The position numbers were made by a program, and so were the translations under genes. The notes beneath the pieces are model-generated. The model was given only the letters and a program-made list of their open reading frames with translations, made no database searches and was not told the origin of the DNA. A DNA stretch of 64,000 nucleotides from Neopusillimonas maritima (lineage in GTDB: Bacteria > Pseudomonadota > Gammaproteobacteria > Burkholderiales > Burkholderiaceae_B): the NCBI RefSeq assembly GCF_040930455.2, contig NZ_CP170494.1; one strand, 5' to 3'. Below, piece after piece: positions 7,617 to 16,643 of the stretch (the stretch's first letter is position 1; every line of letters starts with the position of its first letter).

Positions 7617-10331
7617 ATGTCATCTCTTGAAAAAATAAATACCGTGGTCGACGAGTCGGATATTGATGCGGTGGAAACCCAGGAATGGCTCGAAGCCCTT
7701 GAAGCGGTATTGGAGAAGGAGGGTCCTGAACGCGCTCACTTCCTGCTCGAGCGCCTCATTGATATGGCACGACGCTCCGGCGCACATATCCCGTTTTCGC
7801 CCAACACGGCTTATGTGAATACGATTCCTCCCGGTTTGCAGCCTGCTTATCCCGGTAATGTTTCCCTTGAAGGTCGTATCCGCGCCTTTATTCGCTGGAA
7901 CGCCATGGCCATGGTGGTTCGGGCCAATCGCAAAACCCCTCCTCACGACGGTGACCTGGGTGGGCACATTGCTTCTTTTGCCTCGTTAGCCACCATGATT
8001 GGTTGCGGCCAAAATCATTTTTGGCATGCTGAAACGGAAGATCACGGCGGCGACCTGGTTTATTTCCAGGGTCACAGTTCGCCCGGCATGTACGCACGGG
8101 CCTATCTGGAAGGACGTTTAACGGAAGAACAGCTCGACCGTTTCCGTCAGGAAGTCGACGGCAAAGGTTTGTCTTCATACCCGCACCCTAAATTAATGCC
8201 GGAGTTTTGGCAGTTCCCGACGGTTTCCATGGGCCTGGGGCCCATCATGGCTATATATCAGGCGCGCTTCCTGAAATACCTGCATGCGCGGGGTATTGCC
8301 GACACCAGCAAACGTAAAGTGTGGGTCTTTTGCGGCGACGGTGAAATGGACGAACCCGAATCCTTGGGCGCCATCAGCATGGCCGCCCGCGAGAACCTCG
8401 ATAATCTTGTGTTTGTTGTGAATTGCAACCTGCAACGCCTCGATGGTCCTGTGCGCGGCAATGGCAAAATCATTCAAGAGCTTGAAGGCGAGTTCCGCGG
8501 TAGTGGCTGGAATGTCATCAAGCTGATTTGGGGTGGCTATTGGGATCCGCTTCTGGCGCGCGATAAAGAAGGTATTTTGCGCAAGATTATGGAAGAAACC
8601 GTCGATGGCGAGTATCAAACCTATAAAGCCAACGACGGCGCGTATGTCCGTGAGAAATTCTTCGGCAAGCATCCCAAGCTGCTCGAACTGGTAAGCCGCA
8701 TGAGCGACGAAGACGTTTGGCGCCTTAACCGGGGTGGACACGATCCGTATAAGGTTTATGCCGCGTTCCAGTCGGCCTCAAGCCACAAAGGTCAGCCGTC
8801 CGTGATTCTGGCAAAAACGATTAAAGGTTATGGCATGGGGCATGTCGGCCAGGCCAAGAATCCGACTCACCAGCAGAAAAAATTGGACATCGATGCCATT
8901 CGTGAATTCCGTGATCGTTTCAATATCCCGGTTCCCGACGACAAGCTGGAAGAAGTGCCTTACGTGAAGCCGGCGGAAGACTCCCCGGAGATGAAATATT
9001 TGCACGAACGCCGTGAGGCACTGGGCGGCTACTTGCCCAAGCGCCGCATGCGCGCAGATGAGTCCTTCAAGGCGCCACAGCTCGACGCGTTCAAGGCAAC
9101 GCTTGAGCCGACTACCGAGGGCCGTGAAATCTCAACGACGCAGGCATTTGTGCGTGTGTTGAATCAGGTATTGCGTGACAAGGCCTTGGGGCCGCGTGTT
9201 GTGCCCATTTTGGCCGATGAATCACGAACCTTTGGTATGGAAGGCTTGTTCCGCCAAATTGGTATTTATGCGCCGGAAGGGCAGAAGTACGAACCGGTCG
9301 ATAGAGACCAGGTGATGTATTACAAAGAAGCTGCCAACGGCCAGTTATTGCAGGAAGGCATTAACGAAGCAGGCGCATTCAGTTCCTGGATTGCTGCGGC
9401 AACGTCTTATTCCACCAACAACCGCATCATGGTGCCGTTCTACGTGTACTACTCCATGTTCGGTTTCCAGCGTATCGGCGACTTGGCGTGGGCTGCGGGC
9501 GACATGCAGGCACGTGGCTTCCTGATGGGTGGTACTGCAGGCCGTACAACCTTGAATGGTGAGGGTTTGCAGCATGAAGACGGCCATAGCCACATTATGT
9601 CGTCGCTTATTCCCAACTGCGTGTCGTACGACCCCGCGTTTGGGCACGAATTGGCGGTGATTATTCAGCATGGCATGAAGCGCATGGTTGAAGACCAGGA
9701 AAACGTCTTCTACTACATTACGATCATGAACGAAAATTATGCCCACCCTGGTTTGAAGCAAGGTGATGAAGACGGCATTATTCGCGGCATGTACAAGCTT
9801 CAGAGCAACGGTAAAGAGAAAGACAAGTTGCGCGTTCAACTGATGGGGTCGGGAACGATTCTGCGCGAAGTCATGGCGGCTCAGGACATGCTTCTGGAAG
9901 ATTGGGGCGTGAGCTCCGACCTTTGGAGTGTGACCAGTTTCACCGAGCTGCGTCGTAACGGTCTCGATTGCGAACGCGAGCGCCTTTTGCACCCCGAGCG
10001 CAAAGATCTGCCTGTTCCATATGTTACGCAACAACTTGAAAAAACCAGTGGCCCGATTGTGGTTTCAACGGATTATGTAAAGCTGTTCGGCGACCAGATT
10101 CGGCCGTTCGTGCCCAAAGGGCGTTCATACAATGTGTTGGGTACCGACGGCTTCGGGCGCTCCGATTTCCGTTACAAGCTGCGTGAACATTTCGAGGTGG
10201 ATCGTCGATTCGTTGTGTTGGCGGCATTGCGTGCTTTGGCGGACGAGGGTGCGATTCCGCTCTCCAAAGTGTCCCAGGCCATCAAGAAGTATGAAGTCAA
10301 TCCCGATAAAGCCAACCCACAATACGCCTGA
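7617..10331 (+). CDS. aceE: Pyruvate dehydrogenase E1 component (homodimeric type)
   Basis: ThDP-dependent E1 of the pyruvate dehydrogenase complex; decarboxylates pyruvate and reductively acetylates the lipoyl groups of E2. The ThDP site is seen in FCGDGEMDEPES (GDG motif) with the following VVNCNLQRLDGPV. Transketolase-like N-terminal and central domains and a C-terminal regulatory domain are all present. Length 904 aa fits proteobacterial AceE (E. coli 887). The ATG at 7617 is preferred over an upstream in-frame start at 7569 because AGGAGA lies 7 nt ahead and MSSLEKINTVVDES is a typical N-terminus. aceF follows after 14 nt. Confidence 0.98.
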   Translation: MSSLEKINTVVDESDIDAVETQEWLEALEAVLEKEGPERAHFLLERLIDMARRSGAHIPFSPNTAYVNTIPPGLQPAYPGNVSLEGRIRAFIRWNAMAMVVRANRKTPPHDGDLGGHIASFASLATMIGCGQNHFWHAETEDHGGDLVYFQGHSSPGMYARAYLEGRLTEEQLDRFRQEVDGKGLSSYPHPKLMPEFWQFPTVSMGLGPIMAIYQARFLKYLHARGIADTSKRKVWVFCGDGEMDEPESLGAISMAARENLDNLVFVVNCNLQRLDGPVRGNGKIIQELEGEFRGSGWNVIKLIWGGYWDPLLARDKEGILRKIMEETVDGEYQTYKANDGAYVREKFFGKHPKLLELVSRMSDEDVWRLNRGGHDPYKVYAAFQSASSHKGQPSVILAKTIKGYGMGHVGQAKNPTHQQKKLDIDAIREFRDRFNIPVPDDKLEEVPYVKPAEDSPEMKYLHERREALGGYLPKRRMRADESFKAPQLDAFKATLEPTTEGREISTTQAFVRVLNQVLRDKALGPRVVPILADESRTFGMEGLFRQIGIYAPEGQKYEPVDRDQVMYYKEAANGQLLQEGINEAGAFSSWIAAATSYSTNNRIMVPFYVYYSMFGFQRIGDLAWAAGDMQARGFLMGGTAGRTTLNGEGLQHEDGHSHIMSSLIPNCVSYDPAFGHELAVIIQHGMKRMVEDQENVFYYITIMNENYAHPGLKQGDEDGIIRGMYKLQSNGKEKDKLRVQLMGSGTILREVMAAQDMLLEDWGVSSDLWSVTSFTELRRNGLDCERERLLHPERKDLPVPYVTQQLEKTSGPIVVSTDYVKLFGDQIRPFVPKGRSYNVLGTDGFGRSDFRYKLREHFEVDRRFVVLAALRALADEGAIPLSKVSQAIKKYEVNPDKANPQYA

Positions 10332-10345
10332 GCAGGGGAGTCGTC

Positions 10346-12076
10346 ATGAGCAATGTCGTTGAAGTCAAAGTGCCGGATATCGGAGATTTCGAGAATGTCG
10401 AAGTGATCGAGGTGCTGATATCCGAGGGAGACACCATCGAGGCGGAACAAAGTTTGATTACCGTGGAGTCGGACAAGGCCTCTATGGAAATTCCCGCGTC
10501 GGCCTCGGGCAAGGTCAAGTCACTTAAAGTCAAGGTGGGTGACAAGGTTCACGAGGGGTCGGTCATTCTTGAGTTGGAAAGCGCGCAAGCGCAGAAGCCG
10601 GCTGACAAGAAAGAAGCGGAAAACGCACCGAAAGCCGATCCTGATGAGCCGAAAGCGGATTCCGCTTCAGATTCGAATACGGCTGGCTCCGGTCAGCAGG
10701 AGCGCGAACCCGCGCCGCAAGCCTCGTCAGGGACTAGTAGGTCGGCAACTGTTGTTATCCCTGATATTGGCGACTTCGACGAGGTCGAAGTCATCGAAGT
10801 GCTGGTCAATGAAGGTGATTCCGTCGAGGCCGAACAGAGCCTGATTACCGTTGAGTCCGATAAAGCTTCAATGGAAATTCCATCGTCTGAGTCGGGTACG
10901 GTTAAATCACTGAAAGTGAAAGTGGGCGATAAGGTCAGCAAAGGAACGGAAATTCTGGAGCTTGCCGTAACAGGTTCGGGCGGTGCCAAATCGTCAGAGG
11001 CGCCAGCCAAAGCGTCGGAAGCGTCGTCAAACGAGGAAAGCAAGCCTGTTGAACAGGACGAGAAGCCTGAACCGCGTGGTGAAGCGTCAGCCGAAGAGTC
11101 AGGCCAAACACGGCGCGTATCACCTACCCAGGCTTTTGAAGAGGACAAGCGTCCGTTGCGCGATTTGCCGCATGCGTCACCTTCCGTCAGAAAGTTTGCA
11201 CGCGAGCTGGGTGTGAATCTTGCGCAGGTTAAAGGTTCCGGTCCGAAAAGTCGCATTCTGGCCGATGACGTGCGCCAATTCGTGAAGCAAGCTGTAGCGG
11301 GTACCGGTGCCGGAACGGGCGTCGCGTCCGGCGCGGGCGGCGGGCTTCAGGTGCTGGCCTGGCCGAAGGTGGACTTTGCCAAATTCGGGCCGGTGGAAAG
11401 TAAACCTTTATCGCGCATCAAGAAGTTATCGGGCGCTAACTTGCATCGCAACTGGGTCATGATCCCCCACGTTACGAATAACGATGAAGCCGACATTACC
11501 GACCTTGAGTCGTTGCGCAAAGAGTTGAATAAAGAGAACGAGAAGTCTGGTGTAAAGGTCACCATGCTGGCGTTCCTTATCAAAGCCTGCGTGGCGGCTT
11601 TGAAGAAGTTTCCCGAGTTCAACGCATCGCTTGACGGCGATAACCTGGTCTTGAAGCAGTACTACCATATTGGTTTTGCCGCTGATACACCCAATGGTTT
11701 GGTGGTGCCGGTTATTCGCGATGCCGACCAGAAAGGTATTTTGGATCTTGCGCGTGAAATGTCTGACCTGGCGGCCCAGGCGCGCGACGGCAAGTTGTCG
11801 CCGGCGCAAATGCAAGGAGGAACGTTCTCGATTTCCTCGCTGGGCGGCATTGGTGGAACAGATTTCACACCCATTATTAATGCACCCGAAGTGGCCATTC
11901 TGGGGGTCTCGCGCTCGAGTATGCAGCCGGTATGGGATGGCAGCGCATTTCAGCCGCGGTTAATGTTGCCGTTGTCGCTTTCCTATGATCATCGCGTGAT
12001 TGATGGTGCCGCCGCTGCACGCTTCAACGCGTATCTGGGGCAATTGTTGTCAGATTTCCGCCGTATCGCTTTATAA
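10346..12076 (+). CDS. aceF: Dihydrolipoamide acetyltransferase, PDH E2 component
   Basis: Core of the pyruvate dehydrogenase complex; transfers acetyl from lipoyl-lysine to CoA. Order of domains: lipoyl domain 1 (about residues 4-78, lipoyl Lys44 in ESDKASMEIP), a charged Ala/Pro/Ser linker, lipoyl domain 2 (133-207, Lys173), a second linker, a peripheral-subunit-binding domain (about 270-310, SPSVRKFARELGV), a flexible Gly/Ala linker, and the catalytic domain ending in YDHRVIDGAAAARF with the active-site His549 and Asp553. Two lipoyl domains is one fewer than in E. coli, but a third is fused to the E3 encoded next. The start lies 14 nt after aceE, with GGGGAG upstream. Confidence 0.98.
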   Translation: MSNVVEVKVPDIGDFENVEVIEVLISEGDTIEAEQSLITVESDKASMEIPASASGKVKSLKVKVGDKVHEGSVILELESAQAQKPADKKEAENAPKADPDEPKADSASDSNTAGSGQQEREPAPQASSGTSRSATVVIPDIGDFDEVEVIEVLVNEGDSVEAEQSLITVESDKASMEIPSSESGTVKSLKVKVGDKVSKGTEILELAVTGSGGAKSSEAPAKASEASSNEESKPVEQDEKPEPRGEASAEESGQTRRVSPTQAFEEDKRPLRDLPHASPSVRKFARELGVNLAQVKGSGPKSRILADDVRQFVKQAVAGTGAGTGVASGAGGGLQVLAWPKVDFAKFGPVESKPLSRIKKLSGANLHRNWVMIPHVTNNDEADITDLESLRKELNKENEKSGVKVTMLAFLIKACVAALKKFPEFNASLDGDNLVLKQYYHIGFAADTPNGLVVPVIRDADQKGILDLAREMSDLAAQARDGKLSPAQMQGGTFSISSLGGIGGTDFTPIINAPEVAILGVSRSSMQPVWDGSAFQPRLMLPLSLSYDHRVIDGAAAARFNAYLGQLLSDFRRIAL

Positions 12077-12319
12077 GGGCCGAATATGAGCAAGTATGAG
12101 CTGAAAGTGCCGGACATCGGCGACTTCGATGAAGTTGAGGTCATTGAAGTCTTGGTTAGTGAGGGCGATACCGTCGAGGCGGAACAGAGCTTGATCACGG
12201 TTGAATCCGACAAAGCATCCATGGAAATTCCGGCCGACAAAGGCGGTAAAGTGGTGAAGCTGCGGATCAAGGTAGGCGATAAAGTGGCGCAAGGTGCCGT
12301 TATTGCCGAAATAGAAGCG
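10355..12319 (+). repeat. Three dispersed lipoyl-domain coding repeats (aceF twice, lpdA once)
   Basis: Three copies of a roughly 230-base module encode near-identical lipoyl domains at about 10355-10585, 10742-10969 and 12089-12319. All share PDIGDF, EAEQSLITVESDKASMEIP and KVGDKV. Copies 2 and 3 also share GDFDEVEVIEVLV. Similarity is visible at the nucleotide level across the EAEQSLIT segment. They look like products of domain duplication, possibly kept alike by gene conversion. Confidence 0.85.
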
Positions 12320-13915
12320 CAAGCGTCTGAGGAAAGCCAGGATCCGGCTTCGGGCGCCAGTGCCAAAGCAGCGCGAGGCGGTGGCGATAGTAATGAACGC
12401 AAAGAACGTTCTTCTGATGACGCTGAAAAAAGCGCATCGTCCGATTCCGCAGTACCCGCAACAGCAAGTTCGGGGCCTGCTCCCAGCGAGTTCTCAAGTT
12501 CGGCAGACCTTGACTGCGATGTCGTGGTTTTGGGTGCGGGGCCCGGCGGTTATTCCGCCGCTTTTCGCGCAGCCGACCTTGGTCTGAAGGTGGTGCTGGT
12601 TGAACGTTACAGCACACTGGGCGGGGTTTGCCTGAACGTGGGTTGCATTCCGTCGAAAGCGTTGTTGCATACCGCAGCGGTACTGGAAGAAGCACAATCT
12701 CTGGCAGCGCACGGTATTAAATTTGGTGAGCCTTCAATCGACCTGGATGCCTTGCGCGCTCATAAAGACGGTGTGGTTTCCAAGCTTACCAATGGCTTGG
12801 CCGGCATGGCCAAAGCACGAAAGGTCACGGTGGTGACAGGGTCGGGGCAGTTTGTTGATCCGCATCATTTGCAGGTGGAAACAAAAGACGGCATACAAAC
12901 CATCAAGTTCGCCTCGGCCATTATTGCCGCCGGCAGCCAGTCGGTGAAATTGCCCTTTTTACCCGACGATCCACGGGTGGTCGACTCAACCGGTGCCCTG
13001 CAACTGGCGTCAGTACCAAAGCGCATGCTAATTGTGGGCGGTGGCATTATCGGTCTCGAGATGGGTACCGTTTATTCCGCCTTGGGTGCCCGTCTTGACG
13101 TCGTTGAAATGCTGTCGGGCTTAATGCCGGGAGCCGATCGTGACTTGGTGAAAGTTTGGGAGAAAATGAATGCCGAACGTTTCGACCATATTATGCTGGA
13201 GACCAAAACCGTTGATGCGAAAGCAGATAAAGACGGTATTTGGGTGACCTTCGAAGGTAAGAACGCACCTTCTGAACCCCAATGTTACGACCTTGTGCTG
13301 CAGGCCGTTGGCCGTGCGCCGAACGGAGGCCGTATCGGTGCCGAACACGCCGGTGTGCAGGTAACCGAACGTGGCTTCATTGAAGTTGACCGTCAGATGC
13401 GTACGAATGTATCGCATATTCACGCCATTGGCGACATTGTGGGTCAACCCATGTTGGCGCATAAGGCAGTGCATGAAGGGCACGTGGCGGCCGAAGTAAT
13501 AGCCGGCAAAAAGAGCTTCTTTGATGCACGTGTTATTCCGTCGGTGGCCTATACCGACCCTGAAATTGCCTGGGTAGGGATCACAGAAGACGAAGCCCGC
13601 AAGGAAGGCGTTAAAGTGGATAAAGGGCTGTTTCCCTGGGCTGCATCGGGACGAGCCATTGCAAATGGCCGCGACGAGGGCTTTACCAAGTTGCTGTTTG
13701 ATGCCGAAACCGGGCGAATTCTGGGTGGTGGCATCGTCGGCACCCATGCAGGCGACCTGATTGGTGAAGTGGTTTTGGCCATTGAAATGGGTGCTGATGC
13801 GGTCGATATCGGCAAAACGATTCATCCGCATCCTACGTTAGGTGAGTCAATCGGCATGGCGGCGGAAGTCGCGCATGGCAGTTGTACCGACTTACCCCCG
13901 CAAAGAAAGAAATAA
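12086..13915 (+). CDS. lpdA: Dihydrolipoyl dehydrogenase (PDH E3) with N-terminal lipoyl domain
   Basis: Re-oxidises the dihydrolipoyl groups of E2 using FAD and NAD. Residues 2-78 form a lipoyl domain (Lys43 in ESDKASMEIP), followed by a Ser/Ala-rich linker to about residue 140. The E3 core then has VVVLGAGPGGYSAAF for FAD binding, the redox pair Cys182/Cys187 in GGVCLNVGCIPSK, a second Rossmann motif VGGGIIGLEMG, and the C-terminal HPHPTLGES bearing the catalytic His-Glu pair. The extra lipoyl domain explains the 609-aa length (plain E3 about 475) and is known from Neisseria and several Burkholderiales. It lies 9 nt after aceF in the same operon. Confidence 0.97.
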   Translation: MSKYELKVPDIGDFDEVEVIEVLVSEGDTVEAEQSLITVESDKASMEIPADKGGKVVKLRIKVGDKVAQGAVIAEIEAQASEESQDPASGASAKAARGGGDSNERKERSSDDAEKSASSDSAVPATASSGPAPSEFSSSADLDCDVVVLGAGPGGYSAAFRAADLGLKVVLVERYSTLGGVCLNVGCIPSKALLHTAAVLEEAQSLAAHGIKFGEPSIDLDALRAHKDGVVSKLTNGLAGMAKARKVTVVTGSGQFVDPHHLQVETKDGIQTIKFASAIIAAGSQSVKLPFLPDDPRVVDSTGALQLASVPKRMLIVGGGIIGLEMGTVYSALGARLDVVEMLSGLMPGADRDLVKVWEKMNAERFDHIMLETKTVDAKADKDGIWVTFEGKNAPSEPQCYDLVLQAVGRAPNGGRIGAEHAGVQVTERGFIEVDRQMRTNVSHIHAIGDIVGQPMLAHKAVHEGHVAAEVIAGKKSFFDARVIPSVAYTDPEIAWVGITEDEARKEGVKVDKGLFPWAASGRAIANGRDEGFTKLLFDAETGRILGGGIVGTHAGDLIGEVVLAIEMGADAVDIGKTIHPHPTLGESIGMAAEVAHGSCTDLPPQRKK

Positions 13916-13927
13916 AGAAATCGCAAC

Positions 13928-15235
13928 ATGTCTTCTTCTTTAACTGCAGCCAGTCCTTTACAGGACTGGCTGACGCATCTTGAAACCACTCACCCCAAGA
14001 AAATAGATCTTGGGCTCGAACGTATTACAACGGTTGCGCAGCGACTGGGTGTTCATACACTGCCGTGTGTCACCATTACGGTGGGCGGAACCAATGGAAA
14101 AGGCTCCACTTGCGCCATGCTGGAGGCAATTTTGGTTGCAGCCGGTTATAAAGTAGGGCTCTATACCTCGCCCCATTTGATCGACTTCAACGAACGAATC
14201 AGGGTGAACGGCAATATCGTCGACGATACTCAAATCGTTCAGCAGTTTGCACGTATTGAGGCCGCGCGTGCCGATGTTTCACTGAGTTACTTTGAGTTTG
14301 CAACGTTGGCCGCACTACTCACGTTCACCGATGCCAAAGTCGATGCCGCGATTCTTGAGGTTGGATTGGGTGGTCGTCTTGATGCAGTGAATATGCTCGA
14401 TGCCGATTGCGCTGTCGTTACCAGTATCGATCTCGACCATATGCAATGGCTGGGCGACACACGCGACCAAATCGCGCTAGAGAAGGCACATATTTTTCGT
14501 GCAAATTGCCCGGCCATTTGTGCCGACCCTGTGCCGCCTCAAACGCTGATTGATCATGCGCAGGCAATTGGCGCAGACCTTTGGCTGTTCGGGCGCGATT
14601 TCAATTATTCCGGTGATCGTCAACAATGGGCATACGGAGGGCGTGACAAGCGCCGTCCGGGCCTGGCGTACCCGGCTTTGCGGGGAGCGAATCAACTATT
14701 GAATGCAAGCGCGGCGCTGGCGGTTATCGAAGCGTTACACCCGCGGCTGGCGGTGCCTCAACAGGCTATCCGGATCGGTCTGGCTCAGGTTTCGCTACCA
14801 GGGCGTATGCAAATATTACCGGGTTCGCCGATGGTGGTATTGGATGTAGCCCATAACCCCCATGCTGCGGCAGTGCTTGCACAGAATCTGGATAACATGC
14901 CTTTTTATCCCTATACCCATGCAGTGGTTGGCATGTTCAAAGATAAGAACATAGAAGCAACATTGCAAAAACTTGCCGATAAAGTGGATCACTGGTATTG
15001 CGCTGACATCGACGGCCCCAGAGCCGCTCCGGGTAAAGAGTTGGCGCAGATCGTTGAAAATCTAACCGCCTCGCGCCCGGCTGACGAGGTCGTCACGACT
15101 GCCGTTTTTAATGATCCGGTACAAGCATTTAAAGCAGCTCAGAATCAGGCCGCAGAGAATGATAGAATTCTTGTATTCGGGTCATTTCATACTGTTGGTC
15201 CGATACTGAGGGAACTCGGTCGCAAGGCGCATTAA
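13928..15235 (+). CDS. folC: Folylpolyglutamate synthase / dihydrofolate synthase
   Basis: Cytosolic Mur-ligase-family enzyme that adds glutamate to dihydropteroate and extends the polyglutamate tail of folates. The ATP-binding P-loop is seen in TVGGTNGKGSTCAMLEAIL. The family segments GLYTSPHLIDFNERIRVNG, VEVGLGGRLDAVN (here ILEVGLGGRLDAVN) and a C-terminal domain with DVAHNPHAA are present. Length 435 aa is normal. It follows lpdA by 12 nt and precedes the SPOR-protein gene, the common folC-dedD-cvpA-purF order of proteobacteria. Confidence 0.96.
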   Translation: MSSSLTAASPLQDWLTHLETTHPKKIDLGLERITTVAQRLGVHTLPCVTITVGGTNGKGSTCAMLEAILVAAGYKVGLYTSPHLIDFNERIRVNGNIVDDTQIVQQFARIEAARADVSLSYFEFATLAALLTFTDAKVDAAILEVGLGGRLDAVNMLDADCAVVTSIDLDHMQWLGDTRDQIALEKAHIFRANCPAICADPVPPQTLIDHAQAIGADLWLFGRDFNYSGDRQQWAYGGRDKRRPGLAYPALRGANQLLNASAALAVIEALHPRLAVPQQAIRIGLAQVSLPGRMQILPGSPMVVLDVAHNPHAAAVLAQNLDNMPFYPYTHAVVGMFKDKNIEATLQKLADKVDHWYCADIDGPRAAPGKELAQIVENLTASRPADEVVTTAVFNDPVQAFKAAQNQAAENDRILVFGSFHTVGPILRELGRKAH

Positions 15236-15282
15236 CACGCGCCTCCCGCCGCATTCATCGTTTGGCCAATCAGGGTTGTTAC

Positions 15283-16134
15283 ATGGGTTTATTTTCTCGT
15301 GATTCAGGGTCAGCTTCCGACCGCCGTAAATCAGGCCGTTCCACGACGGATTCCCAGGCAAACGAACTGCGCGTGCGGGCACGCCGGCGTTTGGTAGGGG
15401 CTTTGGTCTTGGTTGTGGCGGCGGTTATTGTGGTTCCCATGCTTATTGATACCAACCCGCCGGTTAACGATGCGCTGCAGCCTATTGTGCTGCCACCGGT
15501 TGCGTCGTCGCCCGAAGGGCAGCTTGCGCAGTCGGATAACAGTACCGGTTCAATCACCATCGAGCGGGTGGATATCCCCGCGCCTACGGATAGCGCCAAT
15601 AATGGGGCCAATCCCGAGGCTTCTTCGGGTTCCCAACAGTTGCAGCAAACCTCTGAGCCGGCAACCGGTTCAACCTCTTCGTCCGGAAGTCAGCCTCCCG
15701 CTGCGAATAATGATGAGTCTGAAACGCGCAAACCCGAATCGGCGCCAGAAAGCGCGCAGAGCGCTACCAGTACAAACGCGCAAGCACAACAGGAGCCGGC
15801 TCGTAACACACGCTCCGACGACGGCGCGGTGGCATTGGCGCTGCTTGAAGGAAGGCAGCCACCCGGCGCAGGTGGCGGCCAGACGGCACAAAACGACACG
15901 GGCAGTTTTGTTTTGCAAATCGCTGCCTACACCACAGAGCAAGATGCCAATGCTCGACGTGACAAACTGTTCGAGGCGGGCGTGACCAATGCTTTTGTGG
16001 AGCGGGCCGTGTCCGGGGGTAAGCCCACATACCGGTTACGTGTAGGGCCTTTCCCATCGCGTGAAGCCGCCCAGGCTGCACAGACCCGTTTGCGCGCCTT
16101 GGGTTACGACAACGGCTTTATTTCCAGCAAGTGA
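15283..16134 (+). CDS. SPOR-domain membrane protein (DedD-like)
   Basis: Predicted single-pass inner-membrane protein with a periplasmic peptidoglycan-binding SPOR domain, of the DedD type that gathers at the division septum. A short basic cytoplasmic N-terminus is followed by a membrane segment (about residues 38-58, RLVGALVLVVAAVIVVPML). A long low-complexity Ser/Gln/Asn/Pro linker follows (about 70-200). The SPOR domain is at about 208-283 (FVLQIAAYTTEQDANARRD, then YRLRVGPFPSREAAQ). The ATG at 15283 is preferred over a start seven codons upstream because MGLFSRDSG is the usual beginning. Its end overlaps cvpA by 4 nt (GTGA). Confidence 0.85.
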   Translation: MGLFSRDSGSASDRRKSGRSTTDSQANELRVRARRRLVGALVLVVAAVIVVPMLIDTNPPVNDALQPIVLPPVASSPEGQLAQSDNSTGSITIERVDIPAPTDSANNGANPEASSGSQQLQQTSEPATGSTSSSGSQPPAANNDESETRKPESAPESAQSATSTNAQAQQEPARNTRSDDGAVALALLEGRQPPGAGGGQTAQNDTGSFVLQIAAYTTEQDANARRDKLFEAGVTNAFVERAVSGGKPTYRLRVGPFPSREAAQAAQTRLRALGYDNGFISSK

Positions 16135-16619
16135 CCAGTTTCGATTACATCCTGCTCGCAATTCTGGGGGTTTCGGCCTGTTTGGGGTTGCTGCGTGGCC
16201 TGGTTAAAGAATTGCTTTCCCTTATTGCCTATCTGGCCGCCTTTATTGCAGCGGTATGGTGGGGCCCCAGGGTGTCGGTGTGGTTATCCCCTTACCTTGA
16301 AAATGATCTTCTTCGTACTGCGGTAGCTTATGCTGCGGTTTTTATCGTTGTGTTGCTTTTGGTGGGCTTGGTGAATATTACCCTGGCCACTTTTATCAAG
16401 AAAACGGGTCTGACACCGGCCGATCACGGCCTGGGTGGACTGTTCGGATTGTGTCGCGGTGTCATTATTGTGTTGGTTTTGGTGGCCCTTGGCGGCTACA
16501 CCGAACTGCCGCGTGAGCCGTGGTGGCGCGATGCCCGCTTCGCGCCACTTGCAGTGCAAGGGGTTCAAGCGGTAAAGCAGGTTCTTCCACCCTCGTTGGG
16601 GTCCTGGTTGCCTTATTAA
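16131..16619 (+). CDS. cvpA: CvpA family inner-membrane protein
   Basis: Small membrane protein of the CvpA family (colicin V production), with about four hydrophobic segments (approximately residues 4-22, 27-46, 62-84 and 100-120). The family hallmark GLLRGLVKELLSLI near the N-terminus and DHGLGGLFGLCRGVII in the C-terminal half are present. It starts with GTG overlapping the upstream stop by 4 nt, and purF follows after 24 nt, the conserved cvpA-purF arrangement. Biochemical function is unclear; the family is linked to envelope homeostasis. Confidence 0.9.
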   Translation: MTSFDYILLAILGVSACLGLLRGLVKELLSLIAYLAAFIAAVWWGPRVSVWLSPYLENDLLRTAVAYAAVFIVVLLLVGLVNITLATFIKKTGLTPADHGLGGLFGLCRGVIIVLVLVALGGYTELPREPWWRDARFAPLAVQGVQAVKQVLPPSLGSWLPY

Positions 16620-16643
16620 GTAGTTATTTCGGGAATTGAAAAC

